From the NCBI GenBank assembly GCA_012274445.1, contig JAAROD010000033.1, forward strand, positions 1,550,001-1,614,000: DNA of 64,000 nt, written 5' to 3'. Source of the DNA: Sclerotiophoma versabilis (Eukaryota; Ascomycota; Dothideomycetes; Pleosporales; Didymellaceae). Position numbers and translations under genes: made by a program. The notes beneath the pieces are model-generated. The model saw only the letters and a program-made list of their open reading frames with translations, was not told where the DNA came from and made no database searches. Positions 45,150 through 57,218 of this stretch are shown piece by piece (positions within the stretch are counted from its first letter, which is position 1; every line of letters starts with the position of its first letter).

Positions 45150-45991
45150 TGTCGCAAGATCTTCTGGTGTAGGTCGAGGAACAATGATTGACAAAAGAGG
45201 TGTAGATGTTCAGATGTACTGATCAGCGTGGGGTGCGGGGCTGCAACACGGTAAATACGGCGCTCTGACCAGTGTTGTTCATCTGCATGCAAGGCTTCCA
45301 GGCTGTGGAACAGACCGCATGCAACCACGTGACAAAATATGCCGGTCTGATAACTTGAGTAGCTCAACCCACCATACACCATGGAAGCACCAAGATGCAT
45401 TTAATTGTTCAATTCCGCTGGGGAAGTGCTCGAGCTCTGCTTGAGTCGAGTTTACAACGACAACGACAACGACAACGACAATAACATCATATCATCATCA
45501 TCATCACATCCATTGAGCCATGATCTGGAGTTATCCGAATGAGAAAGAATCATTTTGTACCAGCTTTGCCCTAAGTCGGTGATGGTAAGTAAATTGTTAC
45601 TTAACCCGCTATTGGAGGCCCAATAAAGCCTCACAAATTCACAATACTCAAAATCAATACTCGGAGCTCAAACTTACCTAAATTGAGATACTGCTCAGTT
45701 TTTTCTCAACACAGACCTGTGAAATGCTATCAGCTCTCCAATTCCTTCCTCTTTTTGCAGTGACCCTCTCTGTCGTTACCGCATATTGGCGGATATGAAC
45801 TATATGTATAACGTGCTCCTATACTTTGACCGATTACTCAGGCCTCAGGCTGGCTTCTATAAGTTGAGGGAGGCTCATGATTGTTACCGGAAGAGATAGC
45901 TCGGATCGCACCCTGAGACTACCGCAAGCAAGATACAGTCAGGCCAATCCCAACATGAGCTTCGAGTGACTCAAAACGAATCGCTCATAGG
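45150..45991. other. Intergenic with simple repeats
   Basis: 842 bp upstream of the aldehyde dehydrogenase and before the P450 relic. It contains ACAACG and CAT simple repeats at 45453-45505. No N-terminal P450 sequence could be recognised here. Confidence 0.6.
45453..45505. repeat. (ACAACG)n and (CAT)n simple repeats
   Basis: About five ACAACG hexamers lead directly into an interrupted run of CAT/ATC trinucleotides. Confidence 0.9.
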
Positions 45992-47067
45992 CCCATTATC
46001 CGCATTGTGCCGAATGAAGTTGCGATCGCTGACCCGGAGGCTGTGAAGACGGTTTTCTCCGCATTTTGGAGTTTGCCAAGGTCTGTACGTATGTACCCTT
46101 GACCTGAACTGACATCATCCAGACCCATCTTGCCGACAATTATAGGGGCATATGTCGCTACTAAATATGTACAGCATAGGTGCTTCGCTAACAAGTAAGA
46201 ACAGGTGCAGATGTGAAAGGCTTCGCGTGCCCTCAAGCACACAAAGGATACATTGCGTGCGTCGCCGAACGATGGCAGTTGCACAATCAAGTGAACACGA
46301 GCAAGCGCAAGCCTTTGTACATGCTGGAAACAGTTTTCAACAATGTTTATGAGAAGGGTAAAGTCAGTTCCGACCGGGCCGAGATCAAGGCAGAACCATA
46401 TGTGAGATTTGACCTTTGGACACATATCAGCTCAGCTCATTAAAACATCGTCGCAGACTTTGACGCCGCAGTTACCGCTATCACCGCGGTCATGTATCAT
46501 ATGTTGCGAACACCCTCAACCTACGTGAGATATGCGACCAAAGTTGACGAAGCGGCAAAAGCTGGATTGTTCGACCCGTTTATTCAACCTCACCAAGCTC
46601 TAGGACTCGACTCGAGTACCCGGGCGCGTGCTATAAGGAAAAGATGGGTCTGCATCCAAGTGTGAGCAGTGGTATGAACGCAGCTGCCACGCAACGAAGC
46701 AGATCAATATTCGAAAAAAGCACAGCCAATCTCGTACCTGAGAAATAGTCCAGGCCCAACGCAGCAAAACTAAAAAAACATTGTTCCAGGTACTTATGAT
46801 ACTTCTGCGTTCAAGGTCGAGTCATAGATAATGTAAGCTGATAGTTTGGCGGTGGCGCGAGAATATGCACTGGTAAGAATGTGAATGATTCTACGGAGTC
46901 TCTGCAATTCGCATTTTGATGTTGCACAGATATCGCTCTGCGAGATGGATAGGATCATCCTGCCCGTGCTCCGTCGCTTCCACTGGGAGCTTGTCGTACC
47001 CAAGCAGGGGTGGGAAACGCACGATTATTGGTTCAACAAGCCGACCAAGGTCCACGTCAAAGTGTAA
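45992..47067 (+). pseudogene. Cytochrome P450 pseudogene (benzoate-hydroxylase / pisatin-demethylase-like)
   Basis: P450 pieces lie in order on the plus strand but in different frames. From 45992: PIIRIVPNEVAIADPEAVKT, the conserved block after the N-terminal third. From 46444: an I-helix region (ADFDAAVTAITAVMYHMLRT) where AGxDTT is degraded. From 46629, in a shifted frame: CYKEKMGLHPSV, where the invariant Arg of ExxR is Gly. From 46845: the intact heme loop FGGGARICTG, then a clean 49-bp intron (46881..46929) and the C-terminal ISLCEMDRIILPVL..NYWF-type end with a stop at 47067. The first 100 residues are missing, most of the region between ExxR and the heme loop is deleted, and stops and a frameshift separate the pieces. 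The gene is therefore dead. It sits beside an amino-acid transporter gene. Confidence 0.88.
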
Positions 47068-47834
47068 CTGAGAGGTCCAGAGCACATTATCCAGGACTGT
47101 GGCCACTGAGGCTGTCGTCCTCTAACTATTTGCGCCACGCTCTTGCTTGTTTCGTGCGTGGTCCGCTTGAACCTACATACAGTAATTCAGTGTCGCTGTA
47201 TCTCAGTTGCTCTTAGCTGATTCGCCAGAGCATTATACAACCCTGTTCAGATTGTTATGCGACAGCATTGTTGACTACGAACGTGTTCCTTCTAGACCAC
47301 AGTTTTCGGCTGGTGTTGGTGTTCGAGCCGGGGTCTCCGGCCGCGCAATCAGGTCCAAGTATTGCGACATCGTCAAAGTCTGCCTCCAGATTGCACATCA
47401 GATAACGCACGAGCGTGCACGATCTTAGTTCCCACCCAGAACACTCACATCTGGCTTTTGGGCCTCTCCTTAGCGCGCGATGACGACCAGTTTGCTTTGG
47501 GTTAACAAGCCTCGCTTGGCGGCTGACAAGCAATCGCGCCAACACCGATGAAGCATTGTGCGACTGCTTGAACCAATGACATATCCTGGAGGCTTAATAC
47601 ACTACGATAACATGGTGTTGACCCCAATTCCAGGCGTTCGGCGCGGCCGGATCTTTAAGCACGCCATTCCATTCAGCTTGTGGAAAACCCACACGGAACT
47701 GCAGATGAACGCAAGGTTGTTAGGAACAGTGCTTCCTAAGTAACACACATAAAGGCTATGCGGCCACAGAAAGTGGGTCAGCGTTTGCACTTCCATTCGT
47801 GAACCTTTTATACTTCACATTGAATTAACCTGCG
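47068..47834. other. Intergenic
   Basis: 767 bp between the P450 relic and the transporter, including the transporter promoter. No feature was recognised. Confidence 0.55.
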
Positions 47835-49414
47835 ATGGCCGACTACAATGATGAAGGAGTCGTCAAGATCCAGTCCAAGGTCTACGATAACGAAGCCCAG
47901 CTTTCAGACAGCGACAGCACAACTTATGTAATCAACGCTCTGGTTAATGAAGATCGTGAACATGAGATCAAGCTTCGTACGATGACATGGCAGCGAGCTG
48001 CCTGGTTGCTTGCTGGCGATCAGGTATGCCTTGCTATTATGGCGCAGTCCTGGTCGCTTTCGTAGGTATTCAGCTTCTTCCCACTTATCTTATGCTGACA
48101 ATTTAAGGGTTCTCGGATGGGTACCCGGCATTATTACTATGGTCGTTGCGGGTATACTTTTCTACATCACCTCTTTGACGATGCACAAGTTCATCATGAA
48201 GCACCCACAGATCAAGGACATCTGCGACTTTGGGTACTACGCTTTTGGCAAGAGCAAAATCGCTTATGAGTTCACAGCAGTCATGTTGCTTCTCAACAAT
48301 ATCATGCTGATTGGTTTTGTATGTGCTGCGAAGCGTAGACTCTCAATATTGATTGAAGACTAACCACACGATAGCATATCCTCACCGGCGCCAAAGTCTT
48401 GAACACGCTATCAGATCACTCGATGTGTACTGTGATCTTCTCAGTCATCGTCACGATCATGGGCATTGTTATGTCTCTACCAAGAACACTCAATCACGTT
48501 TCCTTCATGTCTATGTTCTCTGCAGCTTGTATGGGAATCGCTATCCTCCTCTTCCTGGTCTTCTCTGGCATCGAAGACCATCCGCTGTATGGATACAATG
48601 GCGTCTATCCAAAGGCAGGCCCTGTTCACACATACGCATTCCCACCTCAGGGTACGACTTGGGTCGCCGCGATGAACGCTGTTCTCAACATCACTTTCCT
48701 TTGGGTCCCTCAGATCCTCTTTCCTACTTTCATCGCTGAGATGGAGAAGCCGCAGGACTTCCCTAAGGCTCTCGCTGTTCTTGCCGGTATTTCGGCCTTC
48801 CTCTTCATCGTCCCTCCCGCGATTGGCTTTCACTACTTGGGGCAATATGCGACCGCACCAGCTTTTGGCAGTCTAGGCACTATAGTGTACAAGAAGGCCT
48901 CGTTCGCTTTTGTCATCGTACCCACACTGGTTATCGGAGTCATATACGCCAATGTCAGCGCCAAATTTGTTTATGGCCGCATTATGGGAAGGAGTCGTCA
49001 CGCGCACAGCAACACCGTGATCGGATGGGGTGCATGGATTGCTGTGATGACGGCAATCTGGTTCATTGGATTCGTCTTTGCTGAAGTCATCCCTTCCATG
49101 GGCGATTTTCTCAGTCTGCTAGGTACGTACAATCCATAGTACTACTCGGAAGGATACATACTGACTGTCTCTCAGGTGCTGCTTTCGATTCATTCTTTGG
49201 GTTCATCTTCTTCGCAGTCGCATACTGGCAACTACACCGGGGCAACTTGTTCAATGGCTTGACACGAAGCGTGAAGACGGTCACGCATGTATTCATCATG
49301 GTTTGTGGCCTGTTCCTCCTTGGTCCAGGGCTTTATGCCGCCGTCGAGGCGATTATTGATGACTACAGTGGAGCTGTCAAGCCGGCTTTCTCCTGTGCTA
49401 ATGTCTCTATTTAA
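47835..49414 (+). CDS. Amino-acid transporter, Aa_trans (AAAP) family
   Basis: Four exons, 47835..48061, 48108..48318, 48375..49122 and 49176..49414, total 1425 bp and 474 residues. It resembles fungal neutral amino-acid permeases of the Mtr/AAAP type: a polar N-terminus of about 50 residues, then TWQRAAWLLAGDQVCLAIM, VLGWVPGIITMVVAGILFYI, and about ten further hydrophobic spans (for example MCTVIFSVIVTIMGIVMSL, MGIAILLFLVFSGIE, ALAVLAGISAFLFIVPPAIG, WIAVMTAIWFIGFVFAEVIP). The first donor is GTAGGT at 48062; an alternative GTATGC at 48025 would remove part of span 1 and break the family pattern. It likely symports amino acids with protons at the plasma membrane; substrate unknown. Confidence 0.9.
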
Positions 49415-50739
49415 TAAAGTCAATAGAATAGGTATCCTAGCAATTTGAAATTGCTTGACACACGGAGCGACATAATTTCGTATCACTGACCATCGTACTT
49501 ATGAGTCGAGCACAAGACCAGAACTGGGCGCCTTTCCGGTGATCAGATATTTCCAAATCACTCCTGAGGTTTTGCCATCCAGTGGCAAGCTTGTGTGGAC
49601 ATCCCCTTTCATCAATACCAAGACCTTATTCTTGATCTCTTGCAGAATACCTAGTGCCCATGGAAGCCCTGTGCTCTGATCTGCCGTAATTTGTGTTTAC
49701 AGGACAGCTGTGTTTTCTTGACATTTAATTCCTTCGGTGGGTTCTCAGTTCAAGTTCGATGCAGCTCCAGGTTGCTTAACCAGTCCAATGTCGAAGTGTT
49801 CGGCGTGTGGTTCGTTCTAGTCTATAGGGACAGAAAGGGAAGTACATTGCAAGCTGGACGCCCCCGGTAGCTCAGGTGGACAGTTACTCCATGTGATCGA
49901 TGATACCGCACTGTTTGTAGGAGTAACGTGATCGTTTTGTGATAGGCTAGGTGCGGGAAGGGCAAAACTCGACGTAAGTAACGTCGTAGTCGTCAGTATT
50001 CTGCATTAAGGTATGACTTCCAGACATTTAGTGTGGGTGTGTGGGTGTGCTGCGACAGGTTGGGTTCAGAAACCTACTTACCAATGGCGAGTCAGTCTGC
50101 ATCGCACTTACGTAGGTAGGTATTGAGCAAGTCTGAAACAGGATTCGAAAAGATTGGTTCTACGAAGCGAAAAATTTGCAGAAGAGGGCTTAGATATGAC
50201 TGTAATTAAAGTTGCAGTATAGTCGCACAAGGCTACTGATTGACGCTTTGCATATTGATGTGCTGACGCGCGTTTGTGAAGAAACTATGGGGCGAACCGG
50301 AGTAAGCACTACTTTGCGCCTGTGCCATATAATGATTCTGTTGAGTTTATCGAAAGCCAATAGAACAAAAAAGGGCCCGATGTACGCTACTCATCTTTTC
50401 AAAGGCTTTGAGTAGCTTGGAGGGAGCGTTCAGAGAACTACCTGCGACTTCGAGGTAATCGCAAAGAGCTTGGAGAGTGAGTTGGCAGGAGCCGCGCAGA
50501 AGATCAAGTGACAATAAGAGGTACAGATGCGGCTCCGCTGGTCTTGGCGTCTTTGATGGCGTCACCGCGTTCCTTCTATTCAACAGTTCCCTCCAGCTTG
50601 CTAGAAGAGTTGACTATCGAACAGAACCTCGGGAACATACAAGTTCAACAATACAGCTTATTCGCAATCCTCAATTTGTTGAACACCGACTTCAATACTA
50701 GAGGATAGAGGCTCTTTACTTTGGTACGAGTCGCTTATG
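49415..50739. other. Gene-poor interval between converging genes
   Basis: 1.33 kb. A GTGTGGGTGT-type G/T-rich stretch occurs near 50032-50050 and a TAGCTCAGGTGG string at 49868. No gene was supported. Confidence 0.5.
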
Positions 50740-52237
50740 TCAAGCCGATCGCCTGTTGTCTACCAGCTCCACGTCAGAACTTGATCGCTCTGTTCGATAG
50801 ACGGTAACATCTGTAGCCTTCTTGATAGCCCCGAAAGGAATCGAGTTCTTGCGCTGATCCGTGTTGTGCCGCAAGTAAGAGCCCTTGCTGGGTCCATCAC
50901 TAATGTAGTGATCGCGACTTGCGTACGTGCTGATGCCGCGCACTTTACGAAGCGCTTTGTGGAAGATCGCATGGATTGCAGGCATACAAGCCACTACGGT
51001 GAACAGATTTGACTCGGTTGCGCACCAGTAAAGACCGGAGACATTGTCGTCTACAGCACTATGTCAGCAAAACCCAACCCATGTGCGGCACATCACTTAC
51101 AGGTTGGATTTGTCGTGTGCGCAAATTGGACGAACGACCACAATCGAAGACAGCTGACGATAGTGATGACGAAGCCGACGCAAAACATGGACATGATCTG
51201 AAGCTTCTTCTTCGGGGACATGTTGAGCTTGGCTAGCATTGGTAGTGGTAGCGTTAGGATTGCCAGATCAAGAAAGATCTCTATCCCACCTCGAACAAAT
51301 CCAAAACTTTTTGGACCCATCAGAATTCGAATCGGCCAAACGCATATAGGAGACTTACAGACGCACATTGACTCCACAAAAGCCCTTCATTTCACCCCTC
51401 CAACCATTCCAGAAGAAAGGAATCGGTGTACATTGAAAGATCATGGCAAATACGTTAGTAATGCCGAAGCAAATGACCATACCCAGCAACAGCCACACGA
51501 ATGTACGTAACCGAGGTTCTACCATGATGCGAAGGTAAAAGGCGAGGATCGACATCTGGCACAGTGCTTCCGTGAGCATGTACATGAAGTAAGCCACATA
51601 CAGCCACTTCAAGCTCTCGGTGATATTGTCGGCTGGGATACCCCACATGTCTTTGCCAAAACCAAGACTTGCAGCAACAACAACAGGTACATTCATGCCC
51701 AGGGAGATGAGCTGAACGAAAGACATCAGTACATGCCTGCCTTGAGATTTATGAGTCTGTTTCAGTACTTACTCCTGATAAACCAATTAGCAAATCGTCC
51801 CAGCCAAGTTGCGCTTGTGCAGACACAGCTCGGTCGACAAGACGCATTATTACCATCAACAATGCCAGTGACCCAATGGATGCGACAGGTCCGACCAAGG
51901 TTTTTGTTTTATCTCGAATAGGGATGCCGCATGCTGCGTACGTTTCGTTGGTGGCTTGCAACATAGAGACTACCGAGCAATTACCGGCATTGCAAGCGGC
52001 GAAGGTTGTCATGAAGGTCTTGTCTGCACATAGGCAGCTGAGATCGTTCGCCGAGCATGACTGTGGTGTGCTCGATGAGATGCATCCAACCTGGGATACA
52101 GTCAGAGACGGCCAAAAACAGTGCACATGAGAGGGTCAACTTACCGCACACTCAGGCAATCGGTTCACGAACTCTGGCCGTGCAAAAACTTGACCATAAA
52201 GTACTGCCAATATAAGGACAACGTCTGGAACTCTCAT
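50740..52237 (-). CDS. CFEM-domain PTH11-like G-protein-coupled receptor
   Basis: Five exons, 52237..52145, 52090..51773, 51711..51359, 51306..51101 and 51050..50740, give 426 residues. A signal peptide (MRVPDVVLILAVLYGQVFA) precedes a CFEM domain at about 30-95 with eight cysteines in the expected spacing (PEC, VGC, QSC, LSCLC, AAC, GNC, ACG). The rhodopsin-fold membrane region follows, with segments such as SIGSLALLMVIMRLV, MNVPVVVAASLGFG, VAYFMYMLTEALCQMSILAFYL and IEIFLDLAILTLPLPML. The tail is polar and cytosolic. This is the layout of PTH11, a receptor needed for surface sensing and appressorium formation in Magnaporthe. Ligand unknown. All introns have GTAAGT donors. The third junction uses an AAAAAG acceptor and is the least certain. 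Confidence 0.88.
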
Positions 52238-53984
52238 CGTGGTTACCTGTGAGGAGATGGTTGGATGGTGGGCCACAACGAACATTGGCTCCACGGCATC
52301 TCATATGAGACACATGCGAAGAGTGATTGACAGAGGTGAAACTATTCGAGGAGGTCGGCCCAATCCACGATGCTGCTCTACCATCCTACGAAAGGAATAA
52401 AAGCCTCGAGGGGTTAACCGTTACAACCGGCTCCAGGTCGACCGTCGTCTCATGTCCTGAACATTTGCGAGCCGCGCGTACGATTTAGGGAATTCTTCAA
52501 GTACATCCCAGATAACATCATGTGCACGAGCGTAAATTTGAGCCTATCAGATGGAATTTTCTCGGTCTTGGTCTCTCCACCTGTTATGGAGGAATGGTGC
52601 GCGCCGGGGTGTACATCCGCTCAATCTCGGTACCATTCGAAGCTCCATCAAGAAGCAGCAGAAGCTGTCATCAGATTTGACATCTAGAGAGGTTTGAAGG
52701 CACGTTCGAAATATTCTGGCAGGTTCAGCAATCCATCGAATCTTGGAGTAGGATAGGGTGACGAAGATTCTATGCCATCTTGAGTAAAATCTTTCATTCC
52801 ATCGAACGATACATGTCACTGTCCGCCTCATCCTTGAACTGCCTGATCAGATGGGAGGTGCCCAAGGCGGCACGGCACAGGCGGCTCGGAGCCTTTGTGG
52901 GTGCGCCCGCACGTTCAGGCCCGAATGAAAATTGATTTGGCACGAATGGAGGCAGCTCAACGCGACACCCTCCTCTTTTGGATTGGAAATTCATGACTCG
53001 AGACAGGGACCTGCCTTCAACCCCAGTCGCCTCTGTCGCTGTCCCCATTACTGAAGCGATAAATGAGTCGGAGGTGTCTAACAAGCTCTGACGAGATTTC
53101 GGCTACCAAATTACTTGCCGAATAAATACAGCGCCTTTTTCAAGAAAGGTAACGGATAATAAGATCTTCCTCTCTTCCACCCTTCGCCTGAGTAAATACT
53201 GCCAATCTGGGATAGCGACCAATAACTGAATCGGCATTATGCACATCTCTTGTAACCCTGTATCCCTGCACCACTGAGACCGATTCTGCTGGAGGCACTG
53301 AGCGCAAAACGCTGAGTATTCAGAGTCATCGTTTTAAAATTGTTATGGTGACATCTCAAGGACATGTTTCGAGATAGGATATAGATGCGAGCATCAAACG
53401 TAGTCAATATTCAAATCAGTCCTCGACATTTTTATCCTCTCCTGTATCATTGGACTAATCCTGACGCTCAGGGTGTCATGTCAATGAGCGACCCCTGTAT
53501 TTCCCGATGCAGAGGTCACTGCATTAGAGCAGGCGATCAGCAATGCATGGATCGGGGACAGTTTTGCTGCAGATGCTAAAAGAGGCGGCTTGAGTACCTG
53601 CAGAAAGGTCTCAATTCAGCTTCATTGGTGGAGCCTATCTTTGACACAGGAGCTTTGCGAAGCGACCGCATGCGCCTCCGGACGTTGTCAAACACAATCA
53701 ATATTCTGGTCGATAAACGGAAGCTTGTGGGAGGGTCACGGCCCCAGGACCGAACGCTCGCTTCAACCCGCTGTGGCCCCACTCTTCGTGACAGACCGCG
53801 GCATCCCATCCCAGAGAGTCTAACATGCCGAAATGCGAACATACTATCCACGACTGTCGCAGCAGGGTACTGAGTTCCCGCTACAATCGGGAAATGGTGC
53901 GATGGGCGAGGGGCAGTGCTATTTCCTTGCTTTTCTCTTCATTCCTCCTACTCTCTCCTTGAGCCAATTGACGGGTCTGTCAAG
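52238..53984. other. Gene-poor interval
   Basis: 1.75 kb between a divergent receptor gene and P450. It holds both promoters. Short open frames at 52547-53084 (minus) and 53385-53873 (plus) show no domain. Confidence 0.5.
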
Positions 53985-55718
53985 ATGGCTTTCGTGTCGT
54001 CAACTGGTATTTTTCTTCTGTTTGGCATCGTCGCCGCATACTTGATCAAGAAACTTGCAAACCTCAAGAAATATGACCACCCGCTACCACCGGGCCCCAA
54101 GGGTCTTCCTTTGCTCGGAAATATCAACGACCTACCCAAACCGGGTGGAGGACTTGAAGCTCATCACTGGCTAAAGCACAAAGATGAATACGGACCTATC
54201 AGCTCTGTCACTGTTCTGGGTCAGACGATAGTTATTATCAATGATGCACAGATCGCACTGGAGCTTCTCAGGGACCGAGCGCAGCACCAAGCTCGTCCTC
54301 ACATGGTCTTTGCAAGTGACATGTGCGCTAAAGCTTGACAAGTTGTGTGAAAAGCTGCGCTGATATTTCAAATAGGATCGGATGGAAGAACACGTTGGCT
54401 TTCAGTGGCTACACAGACATTTTCAAGATTCACCGCAAGAACATTGCCAGTGTCGCTGGCAGCAACACGTCTCTCAAGCTTTTCGACCGCGCACAGGAAG
54501 AAGAATCCGTCCACTTTCTACTCAACGTCCTTGAAACGCCGGAGAACCTGTTTGACCACATTAAAAAGGAAGCTGGTGCTGTTATCTTGAAGATTACATA
54601 TGGATATACCGCGGAGCCAAAGGGCAAGGACCATCTTGTCGACATGGCTGGCAAGGCAATGCACGAGTTCTCCGAAGCAACAATAGCTGGAAAATGGCCA
54701 GTAGATATTATGCCATTCCGTGAGTAAAACAAGTGACTTGGAAACCAATGGTCTTGTCTAATATCAAGCAGTGAGATATCTGCCAGATTGGGTACCCGGT
54801 GCGGGCTTCAAGCAGGTCGCTCGCGATATGGCCCGCCAACTAGAACAGACCACGGAACAGCCCTACGAATTTGTCAAGCAGCAAATGCGCGAGAAGAAGC
54901 ATAAGACCTCTTTCCTTTCCCAAGCCCTCGAGAATATCGGTGCAGATGACGGAATGGAGCGCATCCACAAATGGTCCGCTTCTTCAATGTACTTAGGCGG
55001 CGCTGACACTACAGTCTCTTCTTTGATGACTTTCTTCCTGGCCATGACCGTATTCCCCGAGGTTCAGAAGAAGGCGCAAGAGGAGCTCGATCGCGTTATT
55101 GGTGGCAATCGTCTTCCCAACGCAAGCGATAAGGGCAGACTACCGTACATCGATGCTGTTGTGAAGGAAACTCACCGTTGGCACCCTGTTGCACCTTTGG
55201 CGTTGCCGCATGCTGCTACGCAAGACGATGTTATTCGCGGTTACAGGATCCCCAAGGGCGCACTTATACTACCCAACAACTGGTAAGCCGCGCCTCCTGT
55301 CCCTGAAAGCTGATGTTAATCCTTGAACAGGTGGTTTACCCATGACCCAGCCGTCTACGCAGACCCTATGGGCTTCCGCCCCGAGCGTTTTCTTGGTGAA
55401 ACTCCAGAACCTGATCCTCGCACTTGGACATTTGGCTATGGTCGCCGTGTCTGTCCTGGTCGTTATGTCGCTGACAACGCGCTCTTCATCACGATTGCGC
55501 AATCACTCTCTGTTTTCAAGATCGAGAAGCTGGTGGAAAATGGCAAGGTTGTGGAGCCTGAATTGAAGTTCGAGCCAGGTGTTGTCAGCCACCCGATCCC
55601 GTACAGGACAAGCATCACACCAAGGAGCGAGAAGTACGCACAGTTGATCAGAGATGCGGAGGCTGAGTATCCATTTGAGGAAAGCGATGCTCAGGCATTA
55701 AAGAACATCAAGGTTTGA
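53985..55718 (+). CDS. Cytochrome P450, O-methylsterigmatocystin oxidoreductase-like (CYP64-related)
   Basis: Four exons, 53985..54322, 54376..54719, 54772..55282 and 55331..55718, total 1581 bp and 526 residues. An N-terminal membrane anchor (TGIFLLFGIVAAYLI) is followed by the hinge PLPPGPKGLPLLGN. The I-helix shows GGADTTVSS, the K-helix ETHRWHP (ExxR intact), PERF follows, and the heme loop FGYGRRVCPGR has its Cys at about residue 439. The sequence style is that of the large fungal family typified by aflatoxin OrdA and basidiomycete/ascomycete 'O-methylsterigmatocystin oxidoreductase' annotations; the name does not imply aflatoxin chemistry. The first intron (53 bp) removes an in-frame TGA. 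No biosynthetic backbone gene is near. It is a microsomal monooxygenase and appears functional. Confidence 0.93.
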
Positions 55719-56276
55719 GTTTAGATCAGTGCAATCCTGATAGCAAGTCGATGTATGCAATCGTTATTACTGTCTACATCATTTCTTGTGAAACCATCGT
55801 CCCAACACATTCCCTTGTAGATTTTGTATGTCGTCGTTCTCCTTTCAGTTTCAAATGCAAGGGTACCCTTTTCTGTGCAATGCTAACTGCTATCCTCCCG
55901 TTCGTCCGACCAATTGACGCTTGCCCAGCATCCTACCTTCGCCTTGGCTTCGCTAATCTCCTATTCGGCAATACCCACGTGGCACAGAAACGCCTCCCAT
56001 TAGGCGAGATCTTACACTGACAGGGATGCTAAATCAACCAAAAGTTCAGCACTTTTGACCTTCTTACCAAGGCTAGAGATCAACTCACGTCACCGTAGCC
56101 TCTCGAGAGGAAAACGCATGTTGCATTTGACTCTTTCCGATTGGCTGTGAAGACTGGTACGGGGTCGTAATCAACCTTAGTCCTCGCACGTCGGTACCAC
56201 AACTATAAGTAGGCATGAGGTTCAACGTCAAGAACTAGCAAGCACCGAACCAACATCTTTGTACAATATTGCTATC
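55719..56276. other. Intergenic
   Basis: 558 bp; 3' flank of the P450 and promoter of the EEP gene, with a TATAAGTA-like sequence at 56205-56212, about 65 bp before that ATG. Nothing else seen. Confidence 0.55.
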
Positions 56277-57218
56277 ATGAGATTCATCATCCTTGCATCA
56301 CTCTCAGTTCTCGTCTCATTGGCCACATCAGCCATCATCCCTGCAGATCTCGAAGCTCGCATGGTCTCGCAGAATCTCCGATCTATCTCGTTCAACATCC
56401 GCTACGCCGCTGCTGCATCGACCTATGAACGCCCTTGGCCAATCCGTGGGCCCCTCGTTGCTAGTCAGCTGAAGAACGCGACGGTCACGGCTACCGTATC
56501 TGGCAGCATCCCTGTCATCGGTCTGCAAGAAGTTCTGCACCAACAACTACTCGACATTAAATCCGGCCTCGGCTCCTCGTGGTCCCACCTAGGGACTGGT
56601 CGTGATGACGGGAAACAAGCGGGTGAATACGTGCCGCTTTTGTACCAGCCTGCAGTACTAAGACTGATCTCTTCGACCCAAAAATGGCTGTCCCCAACAC
56701 CCGATGTGCCTTCCTTCTGGCCCGAGGCGGGGAGTCGGCGGTATGTCATCGTTGGCATATTTGAGATCCTGAAGGGTGCGGGGAAGGGCCGGAGGATCAT
56801 TGTCGCGAACACACACCTTGACAATGCCTCCGAAACCGCGCGTGTCGAGGGCATTAAGGTCGCTCTGAAAGCCATCCGTGATGTGCAGGCACAGTTCGGA
56901 CCTAATCTGCCCATCGTATTAACCGGAGATTTCAATTCCGTCGCTGGAAGCGGCGACGCGTATGGAACCATGACCGCGGATGGGCTTTTCAACGACTTGT
57001 ACACGTTGGCCAAGCCGGCGCAGAGGTTTGGATTTGAGGGAACGTTCAGCGGGTTTGATCCGAGTGCGGAGCCGAACAATCGTATCGACTTCATCTGGCT
57101 CGGTCCTAATGCGACAAGGACATGGGATTTGAGGAGGTACGAGGTGCTGAACAACGTTGTGGGAGGGGTGTATATTAGTGACCACCGGGCTGTGCAGGGC
57201 GATATTACGCTGAAATGA
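56277..57218 (+). CDS. Secreted endonuclease/exonuclease/phosphatase (EEP) family protein
   Basis: A single exon of 313 residues beginning at the ATG of MRFIILASLSVLVSLATSA, a clear signal peptide. The complete EEP (DNase I-like) active-site set is present in order: SFNIRYA, the metal-binding Glu in GLQEVLH, NTHLDN, TGDFNS, NRIDFIWLG and the catalytic SDHRAV near the C-terminus. The family includes nucleases, sphingomyelinases and inositol phosphatases; short secreted fungal members of this kind are often annotated only by domain. Substrate cannot be read from sequence. With a signal peptide and no anchor it is likely extracellular, possibly a plant-interaction or nutrient-scavenging enzyme. 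The reading frame is open slightly upstream, but without an ATG. Confidence 0.93.
   Translation: MRFIILASLSVLVSLATSAIIPADLEARMVSQNLRSISFNIRYAAAASTYERPWPIRGPLVASQLKNATVTATVSGSIPVIGLQEVLHQQLLDIKSGLGSSWSHLGTGRDDGKQAGEYVPLLYQPAVLRLISSTQKWLSPTPDVPSFWPEAGSRRYVIVGIFEILKGAGKGRRIIVANTHLDNASETARVEGIKVALKAIRDVQAQFGPNLPIVLTGDFNSVAGSGDAYGTMTADGLFNDLYTLAKPAQRFGFEGTFSGFDPSAEPNNRIDFIWLGPNATRTWDLRRYEVLNNVVGGVYISDHRAVQGDITLK

Noticed and set aside
45985..46425. 146-codon minus-strand frame
   Set aside because: Antisense to the P450 relic, whose landmarks lie on the plus strand.
49861..49935. tRNA-like A-box string TAGCTCAGGTGG
   Set aside because: No B box (GGTTCRANNCC) follows at tRNA distance and no cloverleaf or acceptor stem can be drawn.
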